Below, piece by piece: positions 36,995 through 45,858 of a stretch of 64,000 nt of DNA. The position numbers and the translations under genes were made by a program. The notes beneath the pieces were generated by a model that saw only the letters and a program-made list of their open reading frames with translations, had not been told where the DNA came from and ran no database searches. Numbering within the stretch: position 1 is the stretch's first letter; every line of letters begins with the position of its first letter. Origin of the DNA: Corynebacterium sp. MSK041. GTDB taxonomy: Bacteria; Actinomycetota; Actinomycetes; Mycobacteriales; Mycobacteriaceae. Location of the stretch: the NCBI RefSeq assembly GCF_030232265.1, contig NZ_JASPJK010000009.1, forward strand, positions 1 through 64,000. The letters run 5' to 3'.

Positions 36995-38542
36995 GTGAAT
37001 ACTCCGACCAATACTTCGGCGAATACTCCGACTAATCCGGTTGATCCCGCCGGACTGTTTAATCTGCCGGAGAAGGGGGACTCGACTGCGTTTATTGGGT
37101 TGTTGGCGCGGGCGGAGGGGGCCGTCGGAAAGCTTGATGGCCTGCTGGCCCCGCTGGCGCGTGCTTTTCATGCGCGCGGTGAGTCGTTGTACCTGGTGGG
37201 CGGGCCTGTGCGTGATGCGATGTTGGGGCGACTGGGCAATGACCTGGACTTCACCACTTCCGCGCGGCCAGAGGTCATCCACGAAATTCTCGACGAGTGG
37301 GGCGAGGCCGTCTGGGACACCGGCATTGAGTTTGGCACGGTGTCCGCGACGAAGGATGGCCAGCAGGTGGAAATCACCACATTCCGCGCTGACCTGTATG
37401 ACGGCGTGACGCGCAACCCGGAAGTCACCTTCGGCGACACCGTCGAAGGCGACCTCGTGCGCCGTGATTTCCGCGTGAATGCGATGGCGATTGAGCTGGC
37501 GTCTGAGTCTTCTGGTTCTTCGAGCTCTGGGCTCGAATTAGACTTCCACGACCCCTGCGACGGCCTGAAAGACCTGCTCAACCATGTTCTGGACACCCCG
37601 CAGGAGCCGGAGGTGAGCTTCCGCGACGACCCGCTGCGGATGCTGCGCGCGGCACGGTTTGTGTCGCAGCTTGGCTTCACGGTGAGCCCGCGCGTGAAGC
37701 AGGCGATGACGGATATGGCGGATGAGATTAACCGCATCACTGTTGAGCGCGTGCAGGCTGAGCTGGACAAACTCATGCTGGGCATCCAGCCGTGGGCGGG
37801 CATTGACCTGCTCGTGGAAACCGGCCTGGCGGACCACGTTCTGCCGGAGATTCCCGCGCTGAAACTGGAGCGCGATGAGCACATGCAGCACAAGGACGTC
37901 TACGCCCATTCACTGACCGTGCTGCGCCAGGCGACGGAGCTCGAGGACCCGGAAGAGGGCCCTGACCTGGTGCTGCGGTGGGCGGCGCTGCTCCACGACA
38001 TTGGTAAGCCGGACACGCGTGAACTCCATGACGGTGGTCGTGTGTCTTTCCACCACCACGAGGTCGTGGGCGCGAAGCTGGCCCGCAAGCGTATGCGCAA
38101 GTTGAAGTACCCCAAGCACGTCATCGCTGATGTCAGCCAGCTGGTGTACCTGCACATGCGCTTCTACGGTTTCGGCGAAGGCCAGTGGACCGATTCCGCT
38201 GTCCGCCGCTATGTCACCGATGCCGGTGAACTGCTCCCGCGCCTGAACAAACTCGTGCGCGCCGACTGCACCACGCGCAACCCCAAGAAGGCCGCTCGCC
38301 TGCGCCGCACCTATGACCACCTGGAAGAACGCATCGCGGACCTCTCCGCCAAGGAGGACCTCGCCCGTGTCCGCCCGGACTTGGACGGCAACGAGATCAT
38401 GCAGATCCTTGGCCTTAAGCCCGGCCCCGAGGTGGGTAAGGCCTGGAAGTACATGAAGGAACTCCGTTTGGAGCGCGGCGAGCTGGACCACGACGAGGCC
38501 GTCGCTGAGCTCAAGGCCTGGTGGGAGGCCAACCATGGCTGA
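36995..38542 (+). CDS. pcnA: CCA-adding tRNA nucleotidyltransferase
   Basis: This enzyme adds or repairs the 3' CCA of tRNA. The 515-residue protein has LVGGPVRDAMLGRLGNDLDFTT (GG-x-VRD and DxD of the polymerase beta superfamily), EITTFR, and the tRNA/ATP-selecting block FRDDPLRMLRAARFVSQLGF. An HD domain follows with LLHDIGKPDT and HHHE. I start at the GTG 3 bases after AAGGTAAGG; the N-terminus begins with a TNTSANTPTNP repeat. TAAGGT ends 7 bases upstream, so leaderless transcription is also possible. The stop overlaps yqgE by 8 bases. Confidence 0.95.
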   Translation: MNTPTNTSANTPTNPVDPAGLFNLPEKGDSTAFIGLLARAEGAVGKLDGLLAPLARAFHARGESLYLVGGPVRDAMLGRLGNDLDFTTSARPEVIHEILDEWGEAVWDTGIEFGTVSATKDGQQVEITTFRADLYDGVTRNPEVTFGDTVEGDLVRRDFRVNAMAIELASESSGSSSSGLELDFHDPCDGLKDLLNHVLDTPQEPEVSFRDDPLRMLRAARFVSQLGFTVSPRVKQAMTDMADEINRITVERVQAELDKLMLGIQPWAGIDLLVETGLADHVLPEIPALKLERDEHMQHKDVYAHSLTVLRQATELEDPEEGPDLVLRWAALLHDIGKPDTRELHDGGRVSFHHHEVVGAKLARKRMRKLKYPKHVIADVSQLVYLHMRFYGFGEGQWTDSAVRRYVTDAGELLPRLNKLVRADCTTRNPKKAARLRRTYDHLEERIADLSAKEDLARVRPDLDGNEIMQILGLKPGPEVGKAWKYMKELRLERGELDHDEAVAELKAWWEANHG

Positions 38543-39143
38543 GTTCTTCTACGCTGACCGCCTCTTCACCGCGCTTGAGCGCGAGGAGCCTGCCCCGGGC
38601 ATGCTCATGCTCGCCGCGCCGGGCATGCTTAGCGACGAATTCGCGCGCACCGTCGTCCTCATCATCGAACACAACCTGGAGCACACCCTCGGCGTTGTGC
38701 TCAACCGCCGCAGTGAGATCGCCGTGGCCAATGTTCTCACCGAATGGCTCGACTACGTTGCCAAACCTCAGGCGCTCTACCTTGGCGGGCCGCTTGGCCC
38801 CCAGGCCGCTATCGGTGTTGGCGTGACCACCGCCGGCACTGTGCTCGAGGAGCATCCGGAGTTCACCCGTCTGGCCAACCGCCTCGTCCACGTGGACCTA
38901 CGCACCGATCCCACCACCCTCGACGGCCTGCTCGAAGGCGTGCGCATCTTCGCCGGTTACGCCGAATGGGAGCCCGGCCAGCTCGACGAGGAGATTGAGC
39001 GCGGCGACTGGTACGTCGCCCCCGCCCTGCCCTCCGACGTCATCGCCCCGGCCGGCACCGACCTGTACAGCGACATCATGCGCCGCCAGCCCATGCCCCT
39101 GCCACTGTTCTCGACGTTCCCGGCGGATATTGATGACAACTAG
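38535..39143 (+). CDS. YqgE/AlgH family protein (UPF0301)
   Basis: A 202-residue protein of the YqgE/AlgH fold. It has PGMLMLAAPGMLSDEFARTVVLIIEHN, then GVVLNRRSE, LYLGGPLGPQA and FAGYAEWEPGQLDEEIERGDW. The family is widespread and has no settled biochemical function. It is translationally coupled to pcnA (8-base overlap), and azlC starts inside its last codons. Confidence 0.93.
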   Translation: MAEFFYADRLFTALEREEPAPGMLMLAAPGMLSDEFARTVVLIIEHNLEHTLGVVLNRRSEIAVANVLTEWLDYVAKPQALYLGGPLGPQAAIGVGVTTAGTVLEEHPEFTRLANRLVHVDLRTDPTTLDGLLEGVRIFAGYAEWEPGQLDEEIERGDWYVAPALPSDVIAPAGTDLYSDIMRRQPMPLPLFSTFPADIDDN

Positions 39144-39861
39144 ATCCGAAATCCGCGGCGGCATCCGCGACACCTGGCTCGTCGGCCTTGGCCTCATCCC
39201 ACTCGGCCTCGCCTTCGGCTTGGTCATGGTCCAAGCTGGCTTCGCGTGGTGGTGGACACCGATCTTCTCCATCATCATCTACGCCGGCTCGATGGAATTC
39301 CTCGCCGTCCAACTCGTCTCCACCGGCGTCGGCCCACTGTCTGCCGCCATCACCGGCTTCATGGTCAACTTTCGCCACATTTTCTACGGCCTCACGTTCC
39401 CCCGCCACCTCATTTCTTCACCGCTCGGCCGCGCGTACAGCACTTATGCGCTTACCGACGAGTCCTACGCCATCTCTTCCTCCCGCCCCCCAACCGCCCC
39501 CAACTCTGGTGCCCGTGTCCTGACCATTCAGATCCTGTGCCAGTTGATGTGGGTGCTGCCGGGCATCGTGGGGGCGTTGTTGGGGGCGACGATTCCGTCC
39601 TCAGTCATTGGCGTCGATTACGCACTGACCGCACTCTTCATTGTTCTGGCCTACGAGGCTTTCCGCGCGAACCCGGATTTCTCCCTGCCGCTGACCGCCA
39701 CCGCGATCGCCGCGCTTCTTGCCGTGCTCGCTCCCAGCTGGCTCCTCATGGCCGGGTTGAGCGCCTACTTCCTCGTGCTCATCCTTCGTTATGCCCGGCC
39801 TGGCGTCGACCGGTCTCTTGAGCTCCGCGTCGGCCGTGCTTCTTCGGGTGGTGAAAAGTAG
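39133..39861 (+). CDS. azlC: AzlC family branched-chain amino acid exporter, large subunit
   Basis: AzlC/BrnF with the small AzlD/BrnE exports branched-chain amino acids and methionine. The 242-residue protein begins TTRSEIRGGIRDTWLVGLGLIPLGLAFG, has FSIIIYAGSMEFLAVQL, NFRHIFYGLTFP and ALTDESYAI, and about five to seven membrane helices. The ATG overlaps the end of yqgE. The Lrp-type regulator often found next to brnFE is not visible here. Confidence 0.92.
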   Translation: MTTRSEIRGGIRDTWLVGLGLIPLGLAFGLVMVQAGFAWWWTPIFSIIIYAGSMEFLAVQLVSTGVGPLSAAITGFMVNFRHIFYGLTFPRHLISSPLGRAYSTYALTDESYAISSSRPPTAPNSGARVLTIQILCQLMWVLPGIVGALLGATIPSSVIGVDYALTALFIVLAYEAFRANPDFSLPLTATAIAALLAVLAPSWLLMAGLSAYFLVLILRYARPGVDRSLELRVGRASSGGEK

Positions 39862-40217
39862 TGGGGGTTTTTGGTCTGCCTGAGGGCGTCACCTTATCTA
39901 TGGTCGCCGCGGTACTCATCCCCGTGGCCATCGTCACCGTTTTACTGCGCGCCCTCCCCTTCTCTTTCCTCCGCCTCCTCAAAGGCAGCCCGTTCATTGA
40001 CTTCCTCGGAGCCACCATGCCCGTCGGCGTGATGACGGTCCTGGTCGTCTACACCTTCTCCACCATCGCCCACGACCCTTCCGTCCCCCACGGCCTGCCC
40101 GCTGCCCTCATCGCCGGTGCCCTCACGCTTGCTCTCCACGCCTGGAAGCGCCGAGCCGGCCTTTCCATCCTCGCCGGCACCGCCGCCTACATGGTGTTGG
40201 TCAACCTGGTGTTTTAG
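39861..40217 (+). CDS. azlD: AzlD family branched-chain amino acid exporter, small subunit
   Basis: A 118-residue membrane protein with four predicted helices: MVAAVLIPVAIVTVLLRALPFSFL, a PFIDFLGATMPVGVMTVLVVYTF block and a final TAAYMVLVNLVF. Its GTG shares one base with the azlC stop (TAGTG), so the pair is coupled and should form one exporter complex. Confidence 0.92.
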   Translation: MGVFGLPEGVTLSMVAAVLIPVAIVTVLLRALPFSFLRLLKGSPFIDFLGATMPVGVMTVLVVYTFSTIAHDPSVPHGLPAALIAGALTLALHAWKRRAGLSILAGTAAYMVLVNLVF

Positions 40218-40357
40218 TCGGTAGTTTAATCCCCGGGTGGTTCTGTTACCAAACTGAATTCTTGGCAAACTTTTGGTGAACAAGCTGTTCAGCGCTCTTT
40301 GCCGGCGTTAATCTGCAGTTGCTGTCTCACGTACTGCTTTCCACTCAAGGAGCTCCC

Positions 40358-40723
40358 ATGAAGCGTCGTTTCATTGCTGCCGGCCTCGCTGCAGCTACCG
40401 CCCTGTCCTTTTCCGTTGCTCCGGCGCAGGCCCAGAACAACATGACGTCGTCGTACAACGACTTCTTCGGCCAAAACGGCGCCTCGTCTAAGCGGATGGG
40501 TCAAGCTTGGAATAGGGGCGATTTCGCCGAGGTAGGCCGCATCCAAAAGGAGATCTATGAGGCACGCGACAATATGGACGGTTCCATTAAGAATGACAGA
40601 GCGAAGGGCTACAAGTACGGCACTACCTTTGACATTCTGCTTGGCACCGGTGTTGTCGCTGCGCTTCTTGCCATCCTCGGTGGCGTTGCGTTCCAGCAGG
40701 GCCTGATCAAGCTCCCGTTCTAA
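40358..40723 (+). CDS. Small secreted, membrane-tethered protein
   Basis: The start ATG follows AAGGAG. The 121-residue product has a clear signal peptide (KRRFIAAGLAAATALSFSVAPAQA, cleavage before QNN), a short polar region with IQKEIYEARDNMDGS, and one C-terminal membrane helix (ILLGTGVVAALLAILGGVAF) ending KLPF. It resembles the small actinobacterial secreted proteins of unknown role. A decayed paralogue lies 200 bases downstream. A terminator overlaps its stop codon. Confidence 0.85.
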   Translation: MKRRFIAAGLAAATALSFSVAPAQAQNNMTSSYNDFFGQNGASSKRMGQAWNRGDFAEVGRIQKEIYEARDNMDGSIKNDRAKGYKYGTTFDILLGTGVVAALLAILGGVAFQQGLIKLPF

Positions 40724-40740
40724 AAACTCTGGGACTTTTT
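40722..40740 (+). terminator. AAAAACTCTGGGACTTTTT at the stop codon of the secreted-protein gene
   Basis: The first two As belong to the TAA stop. It is a member of the A5-CCCGGG-T5 family with imperfect pairing. A second, longer hairpin follows at 40746. Confidence 0.5.
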
Positions 40741-40745
40741 GAACT

Positions 40746-40806
40746 AACCCCAACCACTTCTCCATGCTCGAAAAGAGTGCGGAGGGGGCGGCTGGGGTTT
40801 TGGTTT
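40746..40806 (+). terminator. Long-stem terminator after the secreted-protein gene
   Basis: AACCCCAACC (40746-40755) pairs with GGCTGGGGTT (40790-40799) with a mismatch. Inner bases TTCTCC and GGAG pair too, and TTTTGGTTTG follows. This backs up the element at 40722. Confidence 0.7.
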
Positions 40807-40815
40807 GTTGGGGGG

Positions 40816-40826
40816 CGTCGATAAGC
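40816..40826 (+). repeat. CGTCGATAAGC dispersed 11-mer, intergenic copy
   Basis: It lies 10 bases after a terminator and about 100 bases before the pseudogene start, outside any coding region. Same family as 12612-12622. Confidence 0.7.
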
Positions 40827-40927
40827 AAATAGCTCCTTTAGCTGCGGTGAACATTCTATGAATGCGCTGCTTGATTGGTGGATCGGCCCTAAGCTGTGCG
40901 TGCTTGAAACTAGCTTAAGGAGTACCG

Positions 40928-41230
40928 ATGAAGTCCCGTTTTATTGCTGTCGCGTTGGCTGTATGTGTGCTCGGCGGGGAATAGCTCGCAGTACCGGTCT
41001 TTTGCCACGGATGAGCAGCTGAAAACCAAGTGGGATGAGGCCGTGCCCATGGGGTTCTTCTCCCCCACGATTGAGAAGATCTACGACCTTGAGATTGGGG
41101 ACGTCACCTCGCAGGAGTACCAGGCGGCGAATGAGGGCAAGTTTGAGGCGAAGCCGACGGCGAATGAGGTGCTGCGGCATTCGCTAGTGGTGCTTTTGAG
41201 CAGTTGCCGCAGTTGCAGGGGTTGTTCTAA
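40928..41230 (+). pseudogene. Decayed paralogue of the small secreted protein
   Basis: An ATG preceded by AAGGAGT encodes KSRFIAVALAVCVLGGE and then a stop, a signal-peptide start like that of the intact gene (KRRFIAAGLAAATAL). The mature part continues in another frame as SSQYRSFATDEQLKTKWDEA and onward to ANEVLRHS. A third frame ends GAFEQLPQLQGLF, comparable to GVAFQQGLIKLPF of the intact copy. At least two frameshifts and probably a loss of the membrane helix are needed. A 110-codon frame across the middle (40944-41276) is not a proper gene: it has no signal peptide and runs into unrelated sequence. Confidence 0.75.
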
Positions 41231-41438
41231 GGCTGGCTGTAGGTGGTCTTGGGTCGGGCTTAGGGGATGCTTGTAGACAGAATTTCACGTGCGCTGACCT
41301 CGGGGTTGTGGATAAGTGTTCGAAAAGAGGGGTATTTAAAGCCTTTTGGCAAGGGACGTGTCGCACCCATGTGAAAGTATGTGCGTATGTGCTCAAGGTG
41401 AGTGCATGGCAACGACTTCGCTTGGGAAAGGGGGCGAC

Positions 41439-42929
41439 ATGAGTGCACCGGTAAAAACGCCAAGTTTTGCGACGGAGAACCCGTCCGATCCGGTCGCGCA
41501 AGCGCATTGGGCACTACGCAAAGCCGAGTATGAGCTGTTCAAGGAGTACGCCGAGGGGGATGTTGAGCTGGTGGATAGCCGCGATTTCGACCAGGAGTAC
41601 GCGCGGTTATCCAAGTCCACTGGCATGCCAAAGTGGCAGGTAGATAGCGCCGTCATGGCCTACATGGCGCTGCGAGAGCTACCGCGCTTGCGGGAACTGC
41701 AACGCGAGTATCAGCGCTTGGACCTGCCTCGATTGAAGGCTTTGAGCGACGCGATGGACAGCTTCGGGGAGAATGCCTCGCCGGAGGTCTACGCCGCGGT
41801 AGATGAGGTGATGGTGGAGATCTTCACCCCGAACCGACACAACGCCGCGCTGCCTACGGTGAGCACCATCAAAAGGAGAATCAACAAGCTCATCGCGGAC
41901 TTCGACAACGCGGCGGCGTTCTGCCCCGAGAACCGCAAGGAGCGCGAGGAGCGCCCCAAAGAAATCCCGCCGGGCTCATGTGAAGTCACCTTCCACAACG
42001 GCCGCGTGGGCGCTCATGCCAGCGGGATGACCGTGATGGGCGACATTGCCACGATGGCAATGACGAGAGCGATTATCGACGTAACAGCGCGCGCCCACGG
42101 CCTCACCCTCGAAGAGACGGTGCTCAAGCTCCTCACAGGGGAGATCACCCCGACGGGCAACGCCACCGTGAGCGTGTACGCGCCCAAAGGACCTGACGGT
42201 TCGGTGGATCTGACCAAGTCCGTGTTCTTCCCCGGCTTCGGCTGGACCAACGCGGTGGGCACGGAGAAGTTCCACTCGCTGGCTGGGCTGAACGGGTTTG
42301 AGACCAAAAACCCCGCCACTTTTGTGGACCTCGAGTCCACCGCAACGCACACCGTCAACGGCCACGATGCGCCGGAGAAGGTCAAAGAATTCGTGCGCAT
42401 GCGCGACGGCCACTGCATCTTCCCCGGCTGCACGGTCCCCGCCCGCCGCTGCCAGCTCGACCACCGCATCCCCTTCGAAGAAGGCGGCCCCACCACCGCC
42501 TCAAACCTCTACTGCCTGTGCCAAAAACACCACAACGTAAAAACCGATAAAAGGGCCTTCTACCTGCCCGATCCCTTCACTGGCGACATCGTGTGGCTCT
42601 TCGCGGACGGCACCTACGCCATCACTAAACCCGCGGGCTTCGTCGGCGACCAGGTCACACCAACAGCACCGCGCTGGGTCTCTACGCTCAGCCAAGTCCG
42701 CCGCCACAAGCAAAAAGTCGCCCACTTTTACGCAAAAGCACACAAGCTTATCGACGGCTACGAGGCCGGCACCCCCTACCCCACCACCATCGAAGCGCTG
42801 GAGAAACTCGAACAAGAATACGGCCTCAAGTTCCCCTTCGCCCCTGAACCGCCAGTTCAGGAGCCTGATCCGGACTACGAGCCACCGCCGGAGGACGACG
42901 AGGTTGAGGAGGAGGAGGTGGGTGCCTAG
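41439..42929 (+). CDS. DUF222/HNH endonuclease domain protein
   Basis: A 496-residue protein with a helical DUF222-like region (about 1-300) and a C-terminal HNH nuclease finger (CIFPGCTVPARRCQLDHRIP, then GGPTTASNLYCLCQKHHNVK), in which the CxxC...DH...H...CxxxH residues are intact. An acidic low-complexity tail ends the protein (PPPEDDEVEEEEVG). The family is abundant and multicopy in actinobacteria, often linked to mobile DNA, but the role is unsettled. I choose the ATG after AAAGGGGG; an ATG at 41406 with AAGGTGAG is an alternative. Bases 41231-41438 upstream hold no other gene. Confidence 0.87.
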   Translation: MSAPVKTPSFATENPSDPVAQAHWALRKAEYELFKEYAEGDVELVDSRDFDQEYARLSKSTGMPKWQVDSAVMAYMALRELPRLRELQREYQRLDLPRLKALSDAMDSFGENASPEVYAAVDEVMVEIFTPNRHNAALPTVSTIKRRINKLIADFDNAAAFCPENRKEREERPKEIPPGSCEVTFHNGRVGAHASGMTVMGDIATMAMTRAIIDVTARAHGLTLEETVLKLLTGEITPTGNATVSVYAPKGPDGSVDLTKSVFFPGFGWTNAVGTEKFHSLAGLNGFETKNPATFVDLESTATHTVNGHDAPEKVKEFVRMRDGHCIFPGCTVPARRCQLDHRIPFEEGGPTTASNLYCLCQKHHNVKTDKRAFYLPDPFTGDIVWLFADGTYAITKPAGFVGDQVTPTAPRWVSTLSQVRRHKQKVAHFYAKAHKLIDGYEAGTPYPTTIEALEKLEQEYGLKFPFAPEPPVQEPDPDYEPPPEDDEVEEEEVGA

Positions 42930-42941
42930 GTGCCTAAAGCT

Positions 42942-43277
42942 CTAAAGCTCCGGGAACTTCGCGCGGGCTTCGGCCCAGAGTCCCTCAAAATGGTCGGCGG
43001 TGACGCGCTCAGCCTCGATGCCTTCGAACTGGTCGTAGGTGTCCGGGTGTGGGACGGTGTCGAGGGGGCGGTTGGCGTTGCCGATGACGTGGCCGTCGAT
43101 AAACGCCCCCGTAATGGCGTGGTCTGGGGTGAGTTCAATCATGCGCACCATGCGGCATTCGTGTGGGCTGATCTCGACGAGTTCGGCGATGTTGACTACG
43201 GAACCGGCGCCGGGGATCGTCAGCGTGGTGCGGACAAAAAGTCCCGGGGTTTTTGGTTCGGACTGTGCGTCACTCAC
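42942..43277 (-). CDS. Conserved small hypothetical protein at the end of the trp cluster
   Basis: A 111-residue acidic protein with no signal peptide. It reads TTLTIPGAGSVVNIAELVEISPHECRMVRMIELTPDHAITGAFIDGHVIG in outline, then HPDTYDQFEGIEAERVTADHFEGLW. I do not recognise a catalytic motif. The GTG start lies 7 bases after the Rieske-protein stop, so it is the last gene of the trp transcript. The palindromic AAAAAGTCCCGGGGTTTTT (43236-43254) is inside its codons 9-14. It converges with the HNH gene, 12 bases apart. Confidence 0.75.
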   Translation of the reverse strand: MSDAQSEPKTPGLFVRTTLTIPGAGSVVNIAELVEISPHECRMVRMIELTPDHAITGAFIDGHVIGNANRPLDTVPHPDTYDQFEGIEAERVTADHFEGLWAEARAKFPEL

Positions 43278-43284
43278 TGCGCCG

Positions 43285-43707
43285 CTACTCCTGCTCGCCG
43301 GCGATGACCGTGCCGCCATCCTGAGTGACGGGGGCGGGAACCATGCCGGACTGGGAGGGGCCATCCACAACCGCGCCGGTGGCGATGTCGAAGACGGATC
43401 CATGGGACGGGCAACGCACCGTGTTGCCGTTGACCTGTGTGATCGGGCTGCCTTGGTGTGGGCAGGTGGTGGAGTACGCCACAAAATTGCCCTCAGTTGG
43501 CTGGGCGATGATGAACTTGTCCACGATAACGGCGCTGCCTACTGGAACCTGGGTTGCGGCGACCTCGGCGGGAGCGGGCTTGCCGCAGGCGGCGAGGAAG
43601 GCGCCGGCAAAGGTAGTGGCGGTGCCGAGGATGAACATGCGACGGGAGCAGACGGGGCCGGAAGGGTTCTGGGCTGCTGGGTTTGCTGCTGGGTTCTGGG
43701 CTGTCAT
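43285..43707 (-). CDS. Rieske [2Fe-2S] lipoprotein with Tat-type signal
   Basis: The 140-residue protein begins with CSRRMFILGTATTFAGAFLAACGKP: a twin-arginine motif followed by a lipobox (LAAC), so it should be exported folded and lipid-anchored at Cys41. The Rieske cluster motifs CPHQG (CxH) and CPSHGS (CxxH) are both intact. It is probably an electron-transfer protein at the outer membrane face; its partner is unknown. Its ATG overlaps the trpA stop by 4 bases, so it is made with tryptophan synthase, an unexpected link. Confidence 0.92.
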   Translation of the reverse strand: MTAQNPAANPAAQNPSGPVCSRRMFILGTATTFAGAFLAACGKPAPAEVAATQVPVGSAVIVDKFIIAQPTEGNFVAYSTTCPHQGSPITQVNGNTVRCPSHGSVFDIATGAVVDGPSQSGMVPAPVTQDGGTVIAGEQE

Positions 43708-44546
43708 GGTTTCAGGGTAGCGCGCTTCATCGCGGTGACGTAGGAAACGAGTTCGGATTTCAGGGCGTCCATGTCGCGGATGGTGCCCGGGTTGGGGTGG
43801 GTGTAGTCCACGTGAGTGTCGATGATCTTCGCGATGGCGGAGCCAGTGATGGCTCCCGACGCCCCGGCGGCGATGGCGTCGGCCACGTGCTGCGGGGTGG
43901 AGATGCCGAAGCCGAGGAGGACGGGGGCGCCGCCGTAGGAGGTGATGTTGGCGACGACGTCCGAAAGCCCTGTCGTCTGCGACTCGTGCTCGGTGCCTGT
44001 CACGCCGTCGCGGGAGATGGCGTAGATGTAGCCGCGAGAATGAGTGGCAACACCTTCGAGGACCTCAGGACGAGCCTGAGCAGGGGCGATGAAGACAGGA
44101 TCAATGCCAACGGCGGTGGCGGCCTCAACGAAGGGGGCGCCCTCGCGTACTGGGGCGTCGGGGACGAGGACTGCGTCGGCACCGGCTTCGTGGAGTTCCG
44201 CGTAGAACTTCTCCAGGCCACGGACATACGGCACGTTGGCGTAGACCAGCATGCCGATCGGGGTGTCCGGGTGGCGGCGGCGGATCTCACGGATCTGCTC
44301 CAGGCAGGAATCTACGGTGGCGCCGCCGTCGAGGGCGCGGAGGTGGGCCTTCTGGATGGTGGGGCCGTCAGCGACGGGATCGGAGAAGGGGATGCCGAGT
44401 TCGAGGGCGTCGGCCCCGGCGCTAATAAGCGTAGAGATGATCTCCACCGCATCGTCGGCTGATGGGTCGCCGAGCATGACGAATGGGACAAAAGCCCCCT
44501 CATTTTTTGCTTCGAGGGCTTCAAACAGCGCGGTGAAACGGGACAT
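43704..44546 (-). CDS. trpA: Tryptophan synthase alpha subunit
   Basis: TrpA cleaves indole-3-glycerol phosphate to indole. The 280-residue TIM barrel has the catalytic Glu in ELGIPFSDPVADGPTIQ, Asp in VLVPDAPV, and the phosphate loop GFGISTPQHVADAI and GAITGSAI. Its ATG shares one base with the trpB stop (TAATG). Confidence 0.97.
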   Translation of the reverse strand: MSRFTALFEALEAKNEGAFVPFVMLGDPSADDAVEIISTLISAGADALELGIPFSDPVADGPTIQKAHLRALDGGATVDSCLEQIREIRRRHPDTPIGMLVYANVPYVRGLEKFYAELHEAGADAVLVPDAPVREGAPFVEAATAVGIDPVFIAPAQARPEVLEGVATHSRGYIYAISRDGVTGTEHESQTTGLSDVVANITSYGGAPVLLGFGISTPQHVADAIAAGASGAITGSAIAKIIDTHVDYTHPNPGTIRDMDALKSELVSYVTAMKRATLKP

Positions 44547-45826
44547 TAGTTGGTTCCCTTCTCTTCATCAGTGTCGTCAGTGTCGTCAGTGACCAGGTAT
44601 TCCGGGTGCTCTTCCAGGGTCTTGCGGACGTGGGCGATGTCCTTGTCGCCGCGGCCGGACAGGGACACGAGGATGGTGGCCGGGGTCTGGGACTCACGGG
44701 CCTCCTCCGCGCGCTGCAGGGCGTAGGCCAGAGCGTGGGAGGATTCGAGGGCGGGGATGATGCCCTCGTGGCGCGACAGGTTTTGGAAAGCGCGCAGGGC
44801 TTCTTCGTCGGTGACGGGCACATACTTCGCGCGGCCTGTCTTAGCCAGGTGGGCATGTTGGGGGCCGACCGCCGGGTAGTCCAGGCCGGCGGAAATGGAA
44901 TAAGACTCTTCCACCTGGCCGTCTGGATCACGCATGAGGTAGGACTTCGTGCCGTGCAGAATACCCATCGTGCCAGCGTAAATAGCGGCGCCGTGCTGGC
45001 CGGAGTTCACGCCGTGGCCGCCGGGCTCAGCGCCGACGAGCTCGACGGATTCGTCGTCGATGAAGTCCGCGAACATGCCAATGGCGTTGGAGCCACCGCC
45101 GATGCAGGCGACGACGATGTCCGGCAGCGCCCCTGTCTGTTCCAGCATCTGGGCCTTCGCCTCGACGGAGATGACCTTGTGGAACTCGCGCACGATCGTG
45201 GGGAACGGGTGCGGGCCAGCAGCGGTGCCAAGGAGGTAGTGGGAATTGTGGAAGGTGGCGGTCCAATCGCGCAGCGCTTCATTGACTGCATCCTTGAGGG
45301 TGCCGGAACCGGAATCCACGCCGACGACCTCAGCGCCCATGAGGCGCATGCGGTACACGTTCGGGGCTTGGCGCTCCATATCCTTGGCGCCCATGTAGAT
45401 CACGCAGTCAAGGTCCATGAGGGCACAAGCCAGGGCGGTGGCGGTGCCGTGCTGGCCGGCGCCGGTCTCCGCAATGATGCGGGTCTTGCCCATCTTCTTG
45501 GCCAGAAGTGCCTGGCCAATCACCTGGTTGGTTTTGTGGGCACCACCATGCACGAGGTCCTCGCGCTTGAGGAAGATCCGGGCGTAATCATTGTCGCGCG
45601 TGAGGTTCTTCGCCTCCCACAGCGGGGTCGGGCGGCCGAGGTAATCACGGAGGAGACGGCGGTATTCGGACATGAACTCTTCGTCGTTCCAAGCGTCGAC
45701 AAAAGCCTGTTCAAGCTGGTCAAGCGCGGGAAGTAGTGACTCCGCGACGAACTGCCCGCCGAACTCTCCGAAGTATGCGGGAAGGATGGTCCGGCCGCCG
45801 TCGCGTGAATGGGTGGAGTCAGTCAT
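44546..45826 (-). CDS. trpB: Tryptophan synthase beta subunit
   Basis: TrpB condenses indole with serine using PLP. The 426-residue protein has the PLP lysine in HGGAHKTNQ, the indole tunnel and phosphate-binding [10 protein letters not shown], and [14 protein letters not shown]. The C-terminus ends in a short [11 protein letters not shown] repeat coded by tandem bases. GGAGG precedes the ATG, 32 bases after trpCF. Confidence 0.97.
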   Translation of the reverse strand: MTDSTHSRDGGRTILPAYFGEFGGQFVAESLLPALDQLEQAFVDAWNDEEFMSEYRRLLRDYLGRPTPLWEAKNLTRDNDYARIFLKREDLVHGGAHKTNQVIGQALLAKKMGKTRIIAETGAGQHGTATALACALMDLDCVIYMGAKDMERQAPNVYRMRLMGAEVVGVDSGSGTLKDAVNEALRDWTATFHNSHYLLGTAAGPHPFPTIVREFHKVISVEAKAQMLEQTGALPDIVVACIGGGSNAIGMFADFIDDESVELVGAEPGGHGVNSGQHGAAIYAGTMGILHGTKSYLMRDPDGQVEESYSISAGLDYPAVGPQHAHLAKTGRAKYVPVTDEEALRAFQNLSRHEGIIPALESSHALAYALQRAEEARESQTPATILVSLSGRGDKDIAHVRKTLEEHPEYLVTDDTDDTDEEKGTN

Positions 45827-45858
45827 GTGGATTCCTCCGTGAAAATGATGAGTTCAAG

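Noticed and set aside
38995..39132. N-terminal extension of AzlC
   Set aside because: The upstream frame lies within yqgE and reads as Pro/Ser/Cys-rich sequence without family similarity.
40944..41276. 110-codon open frame taken as an intact gene
   Set aside because: It lacks the signal peptide, which is in another frame, and its end is out of frame with the paralogue; a pseudogene explains it better.
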